64,000 bases of DNA, from positions 186,001-250,000 of the forward strand of contig CAYIYZ010000002.1 of the NCBI GenBank assembly GCA_964367935.1, read 5' to 3'. The stretch comes from Scatomorpha sp964367935. GTDB taxonomy: Bacteria; Bacillota; Clostridia; Oscillospirales; Oscillospiraceae. Under the pieces are notes generated by a model, which saw only the letters and a program-made list of their open reading frames with translations, did no database searches and was not told the origin of the DNA. Shown one piece after another: positions 8,167-17,101 of this stretch. Each line of letters begins with the position of its first letter. The stretch's first letter is position 1. A program made the position numbers and the translations under genes.

Positions 8167-9606
8167 ATGTCAAATATTTTGAAGGTAACAGCGCCTATAG
8201 CTGGGTATGAGAGCTCAAATCAGGCGAGAACACAGGCTAATAAGGTGCCGGATCCTGCGATTAAGGGCCCTGTGACACCGGATAAAGTGACAAAACCGGA
8301 TGCGCGTAGTGACTCGGCGTCGCAAGATCAGGGTGTGGCACTTAAGTTTAGATATGACTCTAACTACCAAAATTTTATAAAGCAGGTGTCAACGCTTCCG
8401 ACTATGACAGAAGAATTTTCAAAAATATTCTTTGAGCGTTTTGCAACTTTGGCGCAGTCGGGACTGGGCGACGGGTTCTCTGAGCAGATAGGTCGATTTT
8501 ATGAAATGATAGGTATGGGAGCCGAGGATATACAGGGATTTTTGAAGCAGCAGGGAAATATGTCCATCAAGTTCAGCGGCACATTTTTTGACATGCTGAG
8601 TGAGGTAATGCGTGAGACGAGTTCGGTGGAGTTGAAGGCCGGTATTCTTGATTTTCTGAGGCGCTATGCTGATATGTCCGAGGGGCGCATGATGATGTCG
8701 AATGCGAATGGTTTGCTGTCGAAGCTACGTGAATATATGATGCCGGGTGCACGCGGAGGTTTAGATGCACTGATTGCGGACTTAGATTTCGGTGCGCAGA
8801 CGGGCACAGATGCAATGAATAACAATGCTCAGCTATTACGTGAGAAGCTACTACCATTTTTGAATAAGTATATTTCGAGTACGCATGACAGAGGAATGTT
8901 GCGTGACCTTGCGGCAAATTTGGCAAGTGTTGCGGCACGCTTGGAAAACGGATCACCGGCGAGGGTGCAGGACGCTTTTGCTCAGCTACTTAAGTATCAA
9001 GGGATGCAAAGTGTGTTCAAAAATTTTGACCCGGATATATTGTTGAGGGTGCTAAAGAACACGGAGTACAGTAAGGCTGTGGGTGCACAGAAGTGGGCGG
9101 ACGGACTTGTTGATCTTATAGAAAGCGGAGTCTCGGGTGAAGGTGGTGCGGAGACACGTGCGGCGTTTAATAATCTGATGCAGTCCATTTTGTTAAACGA
9201 GAGCGTGTATATGCCCGTTTTACATTTTACTTTGCCCTTGCAAGTAGATGGCAAGTTAATGTTTTCTGAAATGTGGATAGATCCGGATGCGCAGAAGGCT
9301 CAAGGTGATGCAAGTGGTAAACGGGCTATACATGGGCTTGTAAAGTTTGATATACAAGATGTTGGTTTCTTTGATCTGTTTTTCATATATTCGAACGATA
9401 AAATTAAGCTACAGCTCAGTTGTCCTCAGAGTATGGAGGAGGAGATAGCGCAGGTACGCGGAGATATAACAAGGATTTTGGCAGAACATAGCATAGCGAT
9501 TGATGAGCTGTTTGTGGATTCTGACTCGTCGGTGGGCAGTGTACCTATATCTGCGGCGTTTCCAAAGATATTTGAAAGGAGAAATTCTGTAAATGTCTCA
9601 ATTTAA
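8167..9606 (+). CDS. FliK-like / YlqG-type flagella-associated protein
   Basis: I recognise this 479-residue protein only by position and general form. The N-terminal 60 residues are a disordered Pro/Lys/Asp-rich stretch, followed by a long helical region (about 60-345). The last 130 residues (from LHFTLPLQVDGK) look like the beta/alpha fold at the end of hook-length control proteins. It overlaps the following FlhB-C-like gene by 14 bases, the same pairing as B. subtilis ylqG-ylqH, whose products are uncharacterised. A role as an export-gate partner is an inference from FliK acting on the FlhB C-terminal domain. A true FliK is encoded at 17102-18115. Confidence 0.55.
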   Translation: MSNILKVTAPIAGYESSNQARTQANKVPDPAIKGPVTPDKVTKPDARSDSASQDQGVALKFRYDSNYQNFIKQVSTLPTMTEEFSKIFFERFATLAQSGLGDGFSEQIGRFYEMIGMGAEDIQGFLKQQGNMSIKFSGTFFDMLSEVMRETSSVELKAGILDFLRRYADMSEGRMMMSNANGLLSKLREYMMPGARGGLDALIADLDFGAQTGTDAMNNNAQLLREKLLPFLNKYISSTHDRGMLRDLAANLASVAARLENGSPARVQDAFAQLLKYQGMQSVFKNFDPDILLRVLKNTEYSKAVGAQKWADGLVDLIESGVSGEGGAETRAAFNNLMQSILLNESVYMPVLHFTLPLQVDGKLMFSEMWIDPDAQKAQGDASGKRAIHGLVKFDIQDVGFFDLFFIYSNDKIKLQLSCPQSMEEEIAQVRGDITRILAEHSIAIDELFVDSDSSVGSVPISAAFPKIFERRNSVNVSI

Positions 9607-9973
9607 TGACGTGTTGAACAAGAAAGCGGTTGCTTTGTCTTATGATGATAGCGGTGCGGCAGCGCCTATAGTTGTGGCGTCCGGTATGGGCTATCTGGCA
9701 GAGAGGATAATTGAGGTAGCGCGAAAGAATGACGTGCCGGTCTACGAGGATAACTCTTTGGCGACTATGTTAACTCAGCTGGAGTTGGGGTCTGAGATAC
9801 CGGAGGAACTTTACAATGCAATTGTAGAAATATATGTGTATTTTCTAAAGTACAAGCCTAAAAGCGAAGAGGAACAGAAAGAGTCTGATCCAAGTGGGAT
9901 GAGTGTGCTCGGCAGTAAAAAAGAGGAGTCAACAGACTCCGTTGAGGAGAAAGTCGACTCTTCTGAAATATAA
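9593..9973 (+). CDS. FlhB C-terminal-domain-like small protein (YlqH type)
   Basis: The 126 residues match the cytoplasmic tail of FlhB over residues 10-95: KKAVALSYD, APIVVASGMGYLAERI, VPVYEDNSLA, EIPEELYNAIVEIYVYF. These correspond to the same segments in the full FlhB of this window (27500-28561). The membrane part is absent and the NPTH self-cleavage motif is missing (the equivalent bases encode LNKK), so it is like the already-cleaved FlhB-CC fragment. An acidic Ser/Glu tail follows. The start overlaps the upstream gene, implying coupled translation. It may modulate substrate switching; function is unproven in any species I can name. Confidence 0.75.
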   Translation: MSQFNDVLNKKAVALSYDDSGAAAPIVVASGMGYLAERIIEVARKNDVPVYEDNSLATMLTQLELGSEIPEELYNAIVEIYVYFLKYKPKSEEEQKESDPSGMSVLGSKKEESTDSVEEKVDSSEI

Positions 9974-9982
9974 TGTATGTAG

Positions 9983-10669
9983 CTAAATTGTGGCATAGCT
10001 TTCACGTCTGTTAACTTGTGCACGAAAAACATAGCTTCTGATTGCGGATTCATTGGAAGAAGAAATGTTGATAAAGCGACAGCCGTAACCGAAAACCTGA
10101 TCCTTTGCGTCGGGGTCGGGTTTTTCTATGCGCAGAATATCGAGGTTAAGGTCTACCGTTTTTTCGTGCCCGAGTATAAGGAAAACCCGCATGGTTTCTG
10201 AGGCGGGGTAGGGGAAATTGGATTTAATAAAAATACCACCGGCACTGAGGTTGAATGCAGTAGCCTTGACAGAAGTTAGATCACCGCGCTTTTCGATACC
10301 AACAAAATTCTCGGGTATATCAACTTGTGAGGGTATAACAATTTTTACAGGCAAGTGAACATCGGCTTTGATGTCGGCTCTACGTTGTAAGACAGAAACT
10401 TCCTGTACAAGCTTACAGTCTAAGCTGTGAAAATACTTATCGCCTTCGAGGTATCTTTTGGGGTTTGACAAGCTACAGAAGATGGTCACGAGACCTTTTA
10501 ATTCATCGAAAAAAGTAATGTCCATTTCTGAGCTGAGATTATCGAAATAATCACCTGAAACGATAAGGACGAGAGAGTCACCGTCTATGTTGCGCACGAG
10601 CGCTTCGCAGATGAGCTCTTTTTCGTCTTGCCCGAATATAGCAGCCTTTTTACAGCTTTTAAGAAACAT
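9983..10669 (-). CDS. PilZ domain protein (YcgR-like)
   Basis: YcgR-type proteins act as a flagellar brake when they bind cyclic di-GMP. The 228 residues show a YcgR N-terminal beta domain (about 1-90) and a PilZ domain (about 93-220). The first c-di-GMP motif is QRRADIK, so the second Arg of RxxxR is Lys101; the second motif NLSAGG (140-145) is intact. It converges on the FlhB-C-like gene with a 9-base gap and diverges from the fla/che operon. A GGGAGG site precedes ATG 10669. Ligand binding is likely but the Lys leaves some doubt. Confidence 0.85.
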   Translation of the reverse strand: MFLKSCKKAAIFGQDEKELICEALVRNIDGDSLVLIVSGDYFDNLSSEMDITFFDELKGLVTIFCSLSNPKRYLEGDKYFHSLDCKLVQEVSVLQRRADIKADVHLPVKIVIPSQVDIPENFVGIEKRGDLTSVKATAFNLSAGGIFIKSNFPYPASETMRVFLILGHEKTVDLNLDILRIEKPDPDAKDQVFGYGCRFINISSSNESAIRSYVFRAQVNRRESYATI

Positions 10670-10730
10670 GAACGCTGCCTCCCTCTGTTAAATATTAAAT
10701 ATAAATAAATGCAGTAAAAAACTAATCATC

Positions 10731-10759
10731 ATTATATCTAATACAGCGAAAAAAAACAA
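10731..10759 (-). promoter_or_regulatory. Sigma-A-type promoter of the PilZ gene
   Basis: Minus-strand TTGTTT (10754-10759), 17 bases, then a perfect TATAAT (10731-10736), about 60 bases before the PilZ start codon. Confidence 0.6.
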
Positions 10760-10805
10760 GTGGTAAAGTGGATAATATTATATAAAGTTAGATAAAAAAC
10801 TCTTA

Positions 10806-10835
10806 TTGACAAGACATGACGAACTAAAGTATTAC
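10806..10835 (+). promoter_or_regulatory. Candidate upstream promoter of the fla/che operon
   Basis: A perfect TTGACA (10806-10811) is followed after 18 bases by TATTAC. It stands 26 bases ahead of the stronger promoter and could be a second start. Confidence 0.4.
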
Positions 10836-10860
10836 TAAAGGGAATATTTGTAGAAATGTA

Positions 10861-10889
10861 TTGAAATTTATGCACAGATATAGTATAAT
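10861..10889 (+). promoter_or_regulatory. Main sigma-A promoter of the fla/che operon
   Basis: TTGAAA (10861-10866), a 17-base spacer and a perfect TATAAT (10884-10889), about 60 bases before the flgB start. No sigma-28 box precedes flgB, so the operon is of the early, housekeeping class like the B. subtilis fla/che operon. Confidence 0.75.
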
Positions 10890-10955
10890 ACAGAGTATTC
10901 ATAAGAAAAAAGTGCGAGATACAGAGATATGAACATTTTTGGAGGTGAATGTTAG

Positions 10956-11339
10956 ATGAGCGGAATATTTGGCAATTCCATATCGATGATGGAAAAATCT
11001 TTGGATTACCTATGGTTGAGGCAGAGTGTAACATCGGACAATATAGCGAATGTGGACACGGTGGGATATAAGGCGAAATATGTTACATTTGAAGAGGCGT
11101 TTCAGGCGGAACTTGATAGGGCTATAGGCATGGGGGACACGGGAACGGTTGCAGAGACTATAGCGGCGGCTGAGGCTATTGTGTCTGAGGCGGATACAGA
11201 GAGTTTGCGCTTAGACGGCAACAATGTCAACTTGGAAGTTGAGTTGATAGAGTTGACGAGAACATCATTTCAGTATAGGTATTTATTAGACTCGGTAAGT
11301 AGTGATATAACAAGATTGAGGACAGCGATAACAGGATAA
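10956..11339 (+). CDS. flgB: Flagellar basal-body rod protein FlgB
   Basis: FlgB is a proximal rod subunit. The 127-residue product has the rod N-terminus with SDNIANVDTVGYKAKYVTFEEAF and the conserved C-terminal amphipathic helix region (ELTRTSFQYRYLLDSVSSD). It is the first gene of the 25.6-kb fla/che operon, behind a GGAGGTG site. The usual next gene, flgC, is not here; fliE follows after 13 bases and flgC lies 12 kb downstream. Confidence 0.95.
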   Translation: MSGIFGNSISMMEKSLDYLWLRQSVTSDNIANVDTVGYKAKYVTFEEAFQAELDRAIGMGDTGTVAETIAAAEAIVSEADTESLRLDGNNVNLEVELIELTRTSFQYRYLLDSVSSDITRLRTAITG

Positions 11340-11352
11340 GGTGGTGTGAGAT

Positions 11353-11664
11353 ATGAGTAGTGGATTTATACCTGCGATAGAGCGTTTAACGACGTTTGAG
11401 CAGATGCGTCAGATGTCTGGGACGGAATCTCGGGAGCTTGAGGGCAGTGCGTTTATTGACATATTTCAAAACGCCATTAATGATGTTACGCAGACTCAGC
11501 TTGAGTTGGATGAGAAACAGTATTTATTGGCAACGGGGCAACTTGACGATGTACATACGGTAACGATAGCTGCGGCGGAAGCGCAGATGTCGGTCGATCT
11601 TTTGGTTCAACTACGGAACACGGCGCTTGAGGCGTATAATGAGTTGATGAGGATGAGTTTCTAA
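11353..11664 (+). CDS. fliE: Flagellar hook-basal body protein FliE
   Basis: FliE joins the MS ring to the rod. The 103 residues contain the family's C-terminal half: AINDVTQTQLELDEKQ, LDDVHTVTIAAAEAQMSVDLLVQLRN (shown in part) and the AYNELMRMSF end. Length is typical. It lies between flgB and fliF in a tight operon, with a GGTGTGAG ribosome site. Confidence 0.95.
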   Translation: MSSGFIPAIERLTTFEQMRQMSGTESRELEGSAFIDIFQNAINDVTQTQLELDEKQYLLATGQLDDVHTVTIAAAEAQMSVDLLVQLRNTALEAYNELMRMSF

Positions 11665-11708
11665 TAAACGGAAGATCAAAATAAAACGCAAAAGAACGGC
11701 GGAGTTGT

Positions 11709-13328
11709 ATGGATAGGGTGAAGGCTTGGTTTGACAAAGTAAAAGAGAGCTTCGGCAAGATGGGTAAGCGGACACGAACAATGCTGATAGGTGGTGGAGC
11801 GGGTTTAATCGTGTTTGCGGTAGTGTTGGCGCTGATACTTAATAATGCAGGTTACGAGGTATTATTTTCGGGCGTATCTGCGGATGAGGCTGCACAGATT
11901 GTAGCGAAGCTTCAAGACAGTGGGATAGATTACCAATATAGGGAAAATGGGGATATACTTGTTGACAGCAGTGTGGTGGATCAGACACGAGCCACATTGG
12001 TCTATGAGGGATATCCTATTAGTGGTTTTGCGTATGATACTTATATAAATAATGCGGGTGGCATGTCGACGGATGCGCAGAATAGCCAGTATGCTCTGTA
12101 TGAGTTGCAGGATAGGATAGGGGCAACTATACGTTTTTTTGATGGCGTTGAAGATGCGAAGGTGACTATAGCTTTGGCGGACGAGGAGCGTTTTGTTCTA
12201 CAGAGTACTGAGGATGGGGATAAGCCGACGGCGTCCGTGGTTGTTATGATGCAAAACGGTGGAAGTCCTTCAGTGGAACAGGCTGCAGCGATACAGCATT
12301 TGGTGTCTAAGAGTGTAGCGGGCATGACGGCGGATGATGTTGCGGTGTTCGATGGTAATGGCATAGAGGTGTCGACGATAAGTTTGTCTTCGGCTGGTAC
12401 GGCGCAGAGTATGGAAGAGACGCTGAGGCAGATGGAAACAGAGTTGGAGAACAAGGTAATAAATGTACTTAGCCCGTTTTACGGTGGTGGCAATGTACGA
12501 GTATCTGTGTGGGGTGAGCTTAATCCTGAGTCAACTTTGACGGAGACGACAGTGTATACGACACCTGAAAAGATAGATGATGAGGACAAAGAGGGCATAG
12601 TATCCAACGAAGTATTAAACTCTGAGTTATTATTTAACGGTGACGCAGAGGGTGGAGTGCCGGGTGCTGAGACGAATTCGGAAGTGACACAGTATAATGG
12701 CGTGGGCACGACTGATGAAGGCACGATAATAAGCAATGCTATACAGCGTGAATATCTTGTAAATGAGATGATACAGCAGACGCAGACGGATACCGGTGCA
12801 ATTATGGATGACATTACGGTAGCGGTCTCCATAAACAGCTATGGAACGGAGCAAATAGATTTACAGCAGATAACGAATTTGGTCGGCAATGCGACAGGAA
12901 TACCGACAGAGTTGCGTGCGGAGAAGATAACTGTGATAAGTGCACCGTTTTACGGAGCCGGTGACGAGACTTCAACGGGACCTGTGGACGACTCTGTAAT
13001 AAACTTTGTGATACAAAACCCCTTATTGCTTGCGATAGGAGCGGCAATAATTTTGCTGATAATCATCATAATAGTAGTTATGGTGACCAGAAGTAAAAAG
13101 AAGAAGGCGCGCAAGGCGGAGGAAGAGCGAGTCAAGGCGTTTGAAGCTGCGCAGGCAGCGGATATAGCGGCAGCCCTGGATGCGTTGAATGAGGCTGATT
13201 ATGAGATGAGGGACGACAAGAGCGTACAGCTACGAGATATGCTCAGAGAGTTTACGAGCGATAACCCGGAAATTTCCGCGTCCATGCTTAAGATGTGGAT
13301 AAACGGAGGTGAGCCAGCAGATGGATAG
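11709..13328 (+). CDS. fliF: Flagellar MS-ring protein FliF
   Basis: FliF forms the membrane ring around the export gate. The 539 residues have one membrane segment near residues 25-44 (GGGAGLIVFAVVLALIL), a large periplasm-side YscJ/FliF region, and a second membrane segment near 435-460 (AIGAAIILLIIIIIVVMV). The short cytoplasmic C-terminus ends in a FliG-binding helix (LKMWINGGEPADG). The linker around 285-350 is acidic and poorly conserved, as in other FliF proteins. It overlaps fliG by eight bases. Confidence 0.96.
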   Translation: MDRVKAWFDKVKESFGKMGKRTRTMLIGGGAGLIVFAVVLALILNNAGYEVLFSGVSADEAAQIVAKLQDSGIDYQYRENGDILVDSSVVDQTRATLVYEGYPISGFAYDTYINNAGGMSTDAQNSQYALYELQDRIGATIRFFDGVEDAKVTIALADEERFVLQSTEDGDKPTASVVVMMQNGGSPSVEQAAAIQHLVSKSVAGMTADDVAVFDGNGIEVSTISLSSAGTAQSMEETLRQMETELENKVINVLSPFYGGGNVRVSVWGELNPESTLTETTVYTTPEKIDDEDKEGIVSNEVLNSELLFNGDAEGGVPGAETNSEVTQYNGVGTTDEGTIISNAIQREYLVNEMIQQTQTDTGAIMDDITVAVSINSYGTEQIDLQQITNLVGNATGIPTELRAEKITVISAPFYGAGDETSTGPVDDSVINFVIQNPLLLAIGAAIILLIIIIIVVMVTRSKKKKARKAEEERVKAFEAAQAADIAAALDALNEADYEMRDDKSVQLRDMLREFTSDNPEISASMLKMWINGGEPADG

Positions 13329-14424
13329 TAAGGGGAAAAAGGGTAGCAAGGGGAATAAGAATGACAGTGAAGACGTAGAAAGTGTAGAAAACGTCAATGA
13401 AGTTGTCGATGTTCTGAAGACCTTAGATATACCGGCAGAGCGCAAGGCTGCGGTAGTGGTTGCGTCGTTGGGCGTAGAGAATGCGTCTGCGGTGTATAAG
13501 TATCTCAACGAGGAGGATGTTGAGCGTCTGACGCTTGAGCTTGCGAAGTTGGGGCACATGTCGCATGAGGACACATCTATGGTGTTGGATGAGTTTTATA
13601 AATCTTGTCTGACTCGAAAGGTGGTAACGGAGGGCGGAATAGAGTACGCACGCTCTGTTTTGGAGAAGACCTATGGTGAGGCGGCGGCGGGTGAGCTGTT
13701 AAATAGGATGAATAGGTTCCTAAAGACACGCTCGTTTGACTTTATTCACCAGATGGATACAAAGAGCTTGTTCTCGGTGTTGCAGGGGGAACGACCACAA
13801 GCGATAGCGCTAATATTATCGTATGCGGAACCGGGGCAAGCTGCAGGTCTGATAGCTGAGTTACCGGAGCATACGCGTTTGAAGGTTGTTGAGAATATAG
13901 CAACAATGGAGAGCGCGTCACCTGAGGTTATTAAGGCGATAGAGAGCCAGCTACAGAAGAAGTTTGAGAGCGTCCTGACGACAGACTTTACGGAAGTCGG
14001 CGGCATAGATTATATAGCCGGTGTCATGAACCATATGGACAGGGCGAACGAGAAGTACATATTCGACGAGATGAGCAAGGAAAATCCGTCGCTTGCGGAA
14101 GAGATCAGGAAACGCATGTTCGTGTTCGAGGATATTTTGGATATGGACAAGCATTCGATACAGCGTTTCATAAGAGACTGCAATACGAAGGACATTGTGT
14201 TCTCCTTGAAGAATGCAGGGCCGGATATGTTACAGGCGTTTTTCTCGAATATGTCTTCGAGAATGGCGGAAGCAATACAGTCCGATTTGGAGATTACATT
14301 CAATGTGCGTCTGCGTGACGTAGAAGAGGCACAGCAGCGCATAGTTGGAATCATCAGGAAGCTTGACGAGGCGGGTGAAATAGTACTCGGCAAGGGCGGC
14401 GGAAAGGATGAGATAATTGCCTAA
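13321..14424 (+). CDS. fliG: Flagellar motor switch protein FliG
   Basis: FliG is the rotor protein that touches the MotA stator. I start at ATG 13321 (367 residues), 11 bases behind GGAGG; the GTG at 13309 is itself part of that ribosome site. After an unusual 30-residue Lys/Ser/Glu-rich extension come the N-terminal domain (RKAAVVVASLG), the middle domain (GERPQAIALILSY, in place of the common EHPQTIAL) and the C-terminal torque domain with charged helix (SLKNAGPDMLQAFFSNM, LRDVEEAQQRIV). It overlaps fliF and fliH. Confidence 0.95.
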   Translation: MDSKGKKGSKGNKNDSEDVESVENVNEVVDVLKTLDIPAERKAAVVVASLGVENASAVYKYLNEEDVERLTLELAKLGHMSHEDTSMVLDEFYKSCLTRKVVTEGGIEYARSVLEKTYGEAAAGELLNRMNRFLKTRSFDFIHQMDTKSLFSVLQGERPQAIALILSYAEPGQAAGLIAELPEHTRLKVVENIATMESASPEVIKAIESQLQKKFESVLTTDFTEVGGIDYIAGVMNHMDRANEKYIFDEMSKENPSLAEEIRKRMFVFEDILDMDKHSIQRFIRDCNTKDIVFSLKNAGPDMLQAFFSNMSSRMAEAIQSDLEITFNVRLRDVEEAQQRIVGIIRKLDEAGEIVLGKGGGKDEIIA

Positions 14425-15229
14425 TGTACTTAAAGACGGAGACAATAAGGGCCGTGAGGTGGCACCATATCGATTGAGTCGTGAGTTTATACTGACGGGC
14501 GATTTGAGCGTAGAGGAAAAGAAGTCGAGTGATGATTTCGTTGACAACTACGCAGAAGACGAGGGGCTAGACGGTTCTGATGAGCAAGACGTCGATGTAA
14601 GTGCGATGAAGGCAGAGGCGTTGGAGATACTTGAAAATGCTAAAGCTGAGGCGGAGCGGATTTTGGCTGAGGCACGCGAACAGGCCGAGCAAGTCAGGGA
14701 CATAGCCTATAAAGAGGGGCTGAACGAGGGCAAGAAAGAGGGGCGGCGTGCCGGGACCTTGGAGGCGACAGAAGAGGTCAATGCGGAGTTCGAAGCGCGT
14801 CTGGGCGCACATTCTTTGAGGGTAGCAGAGGAGTTACGTATGATATCCGAGGAGAAAGAGCGGATACTTGAGCTCTATATAGACGATCTAAGGAATATAG
14901 CTTTGGCGATAGGCGAGAAGATAGTGCATGCTAGTTTGAGGTCAAGCAGTGAGGTAACTGGTCGTATGATACTTGCTGCGACGGAGAAGATGAAGCGTGT
15001 AGCTTGGGCGAAGATATATATAGGTCGCACGGATGAGAATGTGGACATTCAGAGTGATGCTGGCTTTATTAAGAGTGTATCGAAGATAGCGGAGAGTGTA
15101 AAACTTGTAATGATCGACGAGACGGAGCCGGGCACATGTATAATCGAGACACCTGACGCAATTATGGATATCAGTGTTAAGACACAGATAGAGAATATCA
15201 AGGAAATTCTGAATAACGCAAGACAGTAA
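14417..15229 (+). CDS. fliH: Flagellar assembly protein FliH
   Basis: FliH is the stator-like regulator of the FliI export ATPase. The 270-residue protein begins at a TTG inside the last codons of fliG, nine bases after GGAAAGG. It has a long, highly charged coiled coil with AEAERILAEAREQAEQVRD and KEGRRAG (about 75-165), then the conserved C-terminal FliH domain (AIGEKIVHASLRSS onward). This matches V-ATPase subunit E-like organisation and the family length. Confidence 0.92.
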   Translation: MPNVLKDGDNKGREVAPYRLSREFILTGDLSVEEKKSSDDFVDNYAEDEGLDGSDEQDVDVSAMKAEALEILENAKAEAERILAEAREQAEQVRDIAYKEGLNEGKKEGRRAGTLEATEEVNAEFEARLGAHSLRVAEELRMISEEKERILELYIDDLRNIALAIGEKIVHASLRSSSEVTGRMILAATEKMKRVAWAKIYIGRTDENVDIQSDAGFIKSVSKIAESVKLVMIDETEPGTCIIETPDAIMDISVKTQIENIKEILNNARQ

Positions 15230-15264
15230 GGTGCTAATTTGGCGAGGCAGTAAGGAGCTAATTT
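15224..15264 (+). repeat. 17-bp direct repeat spanning the fliH stop and the fliI ribosome site
   Basis: CAGTAAGGTGCTAATTT (15224-15240) and CAGTAAGGAGCTAATTT (15248-15264) differ by one base. The first copy includes the fliH stop codon; the second supplies AAGGAG, the ribosome site of fliI. The period is 24 bases. Confidence 0.8.
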
Positions 15265-15268
15265 AAAT

Positions 15269-16567
15269 ATGTTTAAAGAACTACCGGCTGTAATAAAGAG
15301 TGCGGATACCGTGAGCAGGATAGGCAAGATAGAGAATGTGACGGGTATATCCATGACAGCATCGGGTGGTACGGCGAACATAGGCGATATAGTACTCATA
15401 TATAATGAGGAGCAGAGACGGCAGATTCCGGCCGAGGTAGTTGGTTTTCAGGGAGATAAGATACAGCTAATGGCGTATGACGATGTGCCGGGCATAGGAA
15501 CGGATAGCTTCGTCAGAAATACCGGTAAGCGTCTCAAGATACCGGTGGGTCAGTTTTTAAAGGGTCGCATAGTAGATGCTTTGGGCAGGCCGATGGACGG
15601 CAAGGGCGATTTTCCGAGCGAGCGATTTTACTACGTAGAAAATCCGAAGATAAACCCTTTGGACAGACCGCCGATCAGGGAACGCATGCATTTTGGTATA
15701 AAGGCGATAGACTCCCTAAATACCATAGGTAGGGGACAGAGAATAGGCATATTTGCCGGCAGTGGAGTCGGAAAGAGTACATTGCTCGGCATGATAGCAC
15801 GCAATGTAGAGGCGGACATAAATGTAATAGCGCTTGTAGGTGAGCGTGGTAGGGAAGTACGTGAGTTTGTTGAACGTGACTTGGGTCCTGAGGGCATGAA
15901 GCGTTCGATATTGGTGGTGGCTACATCAGATCAGCCTGCGATGCTTAGGATGAAATGCCCATTGGTGGCGACGACAATAGCGGAATACTTCAAAGATCAA
16001 GGTAAGAATGTGTTATTAATGATGGACTCATTGACGCGTTTTGCGATGGCGCAGAGGGAAATAGGCTTAGCGACGGGCGAGCCGCCGGTGGCGAGAGGCT
16101 ATACGCCATCTATATATGCAGAGTTTCCGAAGTTATTGGAGCGTAGTGGAATGTTTAACGAGGGTTCAATAACGGGCGTGTATACGGTTTTGGTCGAGGG
16201 TGATGATACGAATGAGCCGGTGGCGGATACTGTAAGAGGTATATTAGACGGCCATATTATATTGAGTAGAAAGTTAGCGAATGCAAATAGGTTCCCGGCG
16301 ATAGACGTCAGTGCGAGCATATCACGTTTGATGGTAACTATAGCGGAGGATGAGCATTATAAGTTAGCTTCTACGGTACGAGAGATATTGAGTGAGTATG
16401 AGAAGAATGAGGACTTGATATCTATAGGAGCGTATAAGGAAGGCTCTAACCCGCGTTTGGATGCGGCGATGAGCAAGATAGAAGGTGTACGACGGTTTTT
16501 GAGTCAGAAGATAGAGGAAAGTTTCGATTATGAAGAGACCTTGGCGATGATGCGAGAGATAGTGTAG
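15269..16567 (+). CDS. fliI: Flagellum-specific export ATPase FliI
   Basis: FliI energises loading of flagellar export substrates. The 432 residues show the F1-beta-like fold with Walker A (FAGSGVGKST), the ALVGERGREVREF segment, Walker B (VLLMMDSLTRFA) and the Arg-containing DGHIILSR region. Length and order are standard. It follows fliH and precedes fliJ, its coiled-coil partner. Its ribosome site lies in the second copy of a short duplication. Confidence 0.97.
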   Translation: MFKELPAVIKSADTVSRIGKIENVTGISMTASGGTANIGDIVLIYNEEQRRQIPAEVVGFQGDKIQLMAYDDVPGIGTDSFVRNTGKRLKIPVGQFLKGRIVDALGRPMDGKGDFPSERFYYVENPKINPLDRPPIRERMHFGIKAIDSLNTIGRGQRIGIFAGSGVGKSTLLGMIARNVEADINVIALVGERGREVREFVERDLGPEGMKRSILVVATSDQPAMLRMKCPLVATTIAEYFKDQGKNVLLMMDSLTRFAMAQREIGLATGEPPVARGYTPSIYAEFPKLLERSGMFNEGSITGVYTVLVEGDDTNEPVADTVRGILDGHIILSRKLANANRFPAIDVSASISRLMVTIAEDEHYKLASTVREILSEYEKNEDLISIGAYKEGSNPRLDAAMSKIEGVRRFLSQKIEESFDYEETLAMMREIV

Positions 16568-16601
16568 GCATAGAGCGTGGATCAATAATCGGAGGAATAC
16601 A

Positions 16602-17048
16602 GTGAAGAAATTTGAATTTTCCTTAGATCGTGTGTTGAGTTATAGAGAACAGGTGGTCAATAATCTGTTGATACAACATGCACAGATATTAGAATTAATC
16701 AGAGCTCAAGAGGAGCTACTCAGAGTGTTAGAGCATGAGGAGCGGGAGTGTGGAGCTAAGCTTGAGGATGAGAAGCGCAACGGTTGTACCATATGTGTGG
16801 TACAGGTGTATGAGGGCTACATAAAGAGTCAGAATATGAAGATGCGCATAGTACGACGCAAGATAAGTGAGCTGGAGCGTGAAGCTGAAGCGAAAATGAG
16901 TGAGATAGTAGAGGCGAATAAAGATAAGAAATCCATAGACATACTCAAGGACAAGCGTAGGGAGGAGTATGACAAGGATGTCCGTCGAGCAGAGGAGAAG
17001 TTCATAGAGGAATTTGTGTCTAATACGAGCTCGGGCGGAACGAGGTAG
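16602..17048 (+). CDS. fliJ: Flagellar export protein FliJ
   Basis: FliJ is the gamma-like stalk of the export ATPase. The 148-residue protein is almost entirely charged coiled coil (EFSLDRVLSYREQVVNNLL, then KMRIVRRKISELEREAEAKM), the FliJ pattern. The start is GTG 16602 behind GGAGGAA. Sequence conservation in this family is low, so the call leans on position between fliI and fliK. Confidence 0.88.
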   Translation: MKKFEFSLDRVLSYREQVVNNLLIQHAQILELIRAQEELLRVLEHEERECGAKLEDEKRNGCTICVVQVYEGYIKSQNMKMRIVRRKISELEREAEAKMSEIVEANKDKKSIDILKDKRREEYDKDVRRAEEKFIEEFVSNTSSGGTR

Positions 17049-17101
17049 TTGCCGTGTGAGAAGCGGTTCACTATATAGAAATAGAGGAAGGAGGTGAATA
17101 T

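Noticed and set aside
8167..9606. Calling this the main FliK
   Set aside because: A clear FliK with Flg_hook domain lies before flgD at 17102-18115; this one is only FliK-like.
13309..13320. GTG start for fliG
   Set aside because: The GTG is part of the GGAGG ribosome site that serves ATG 13321.
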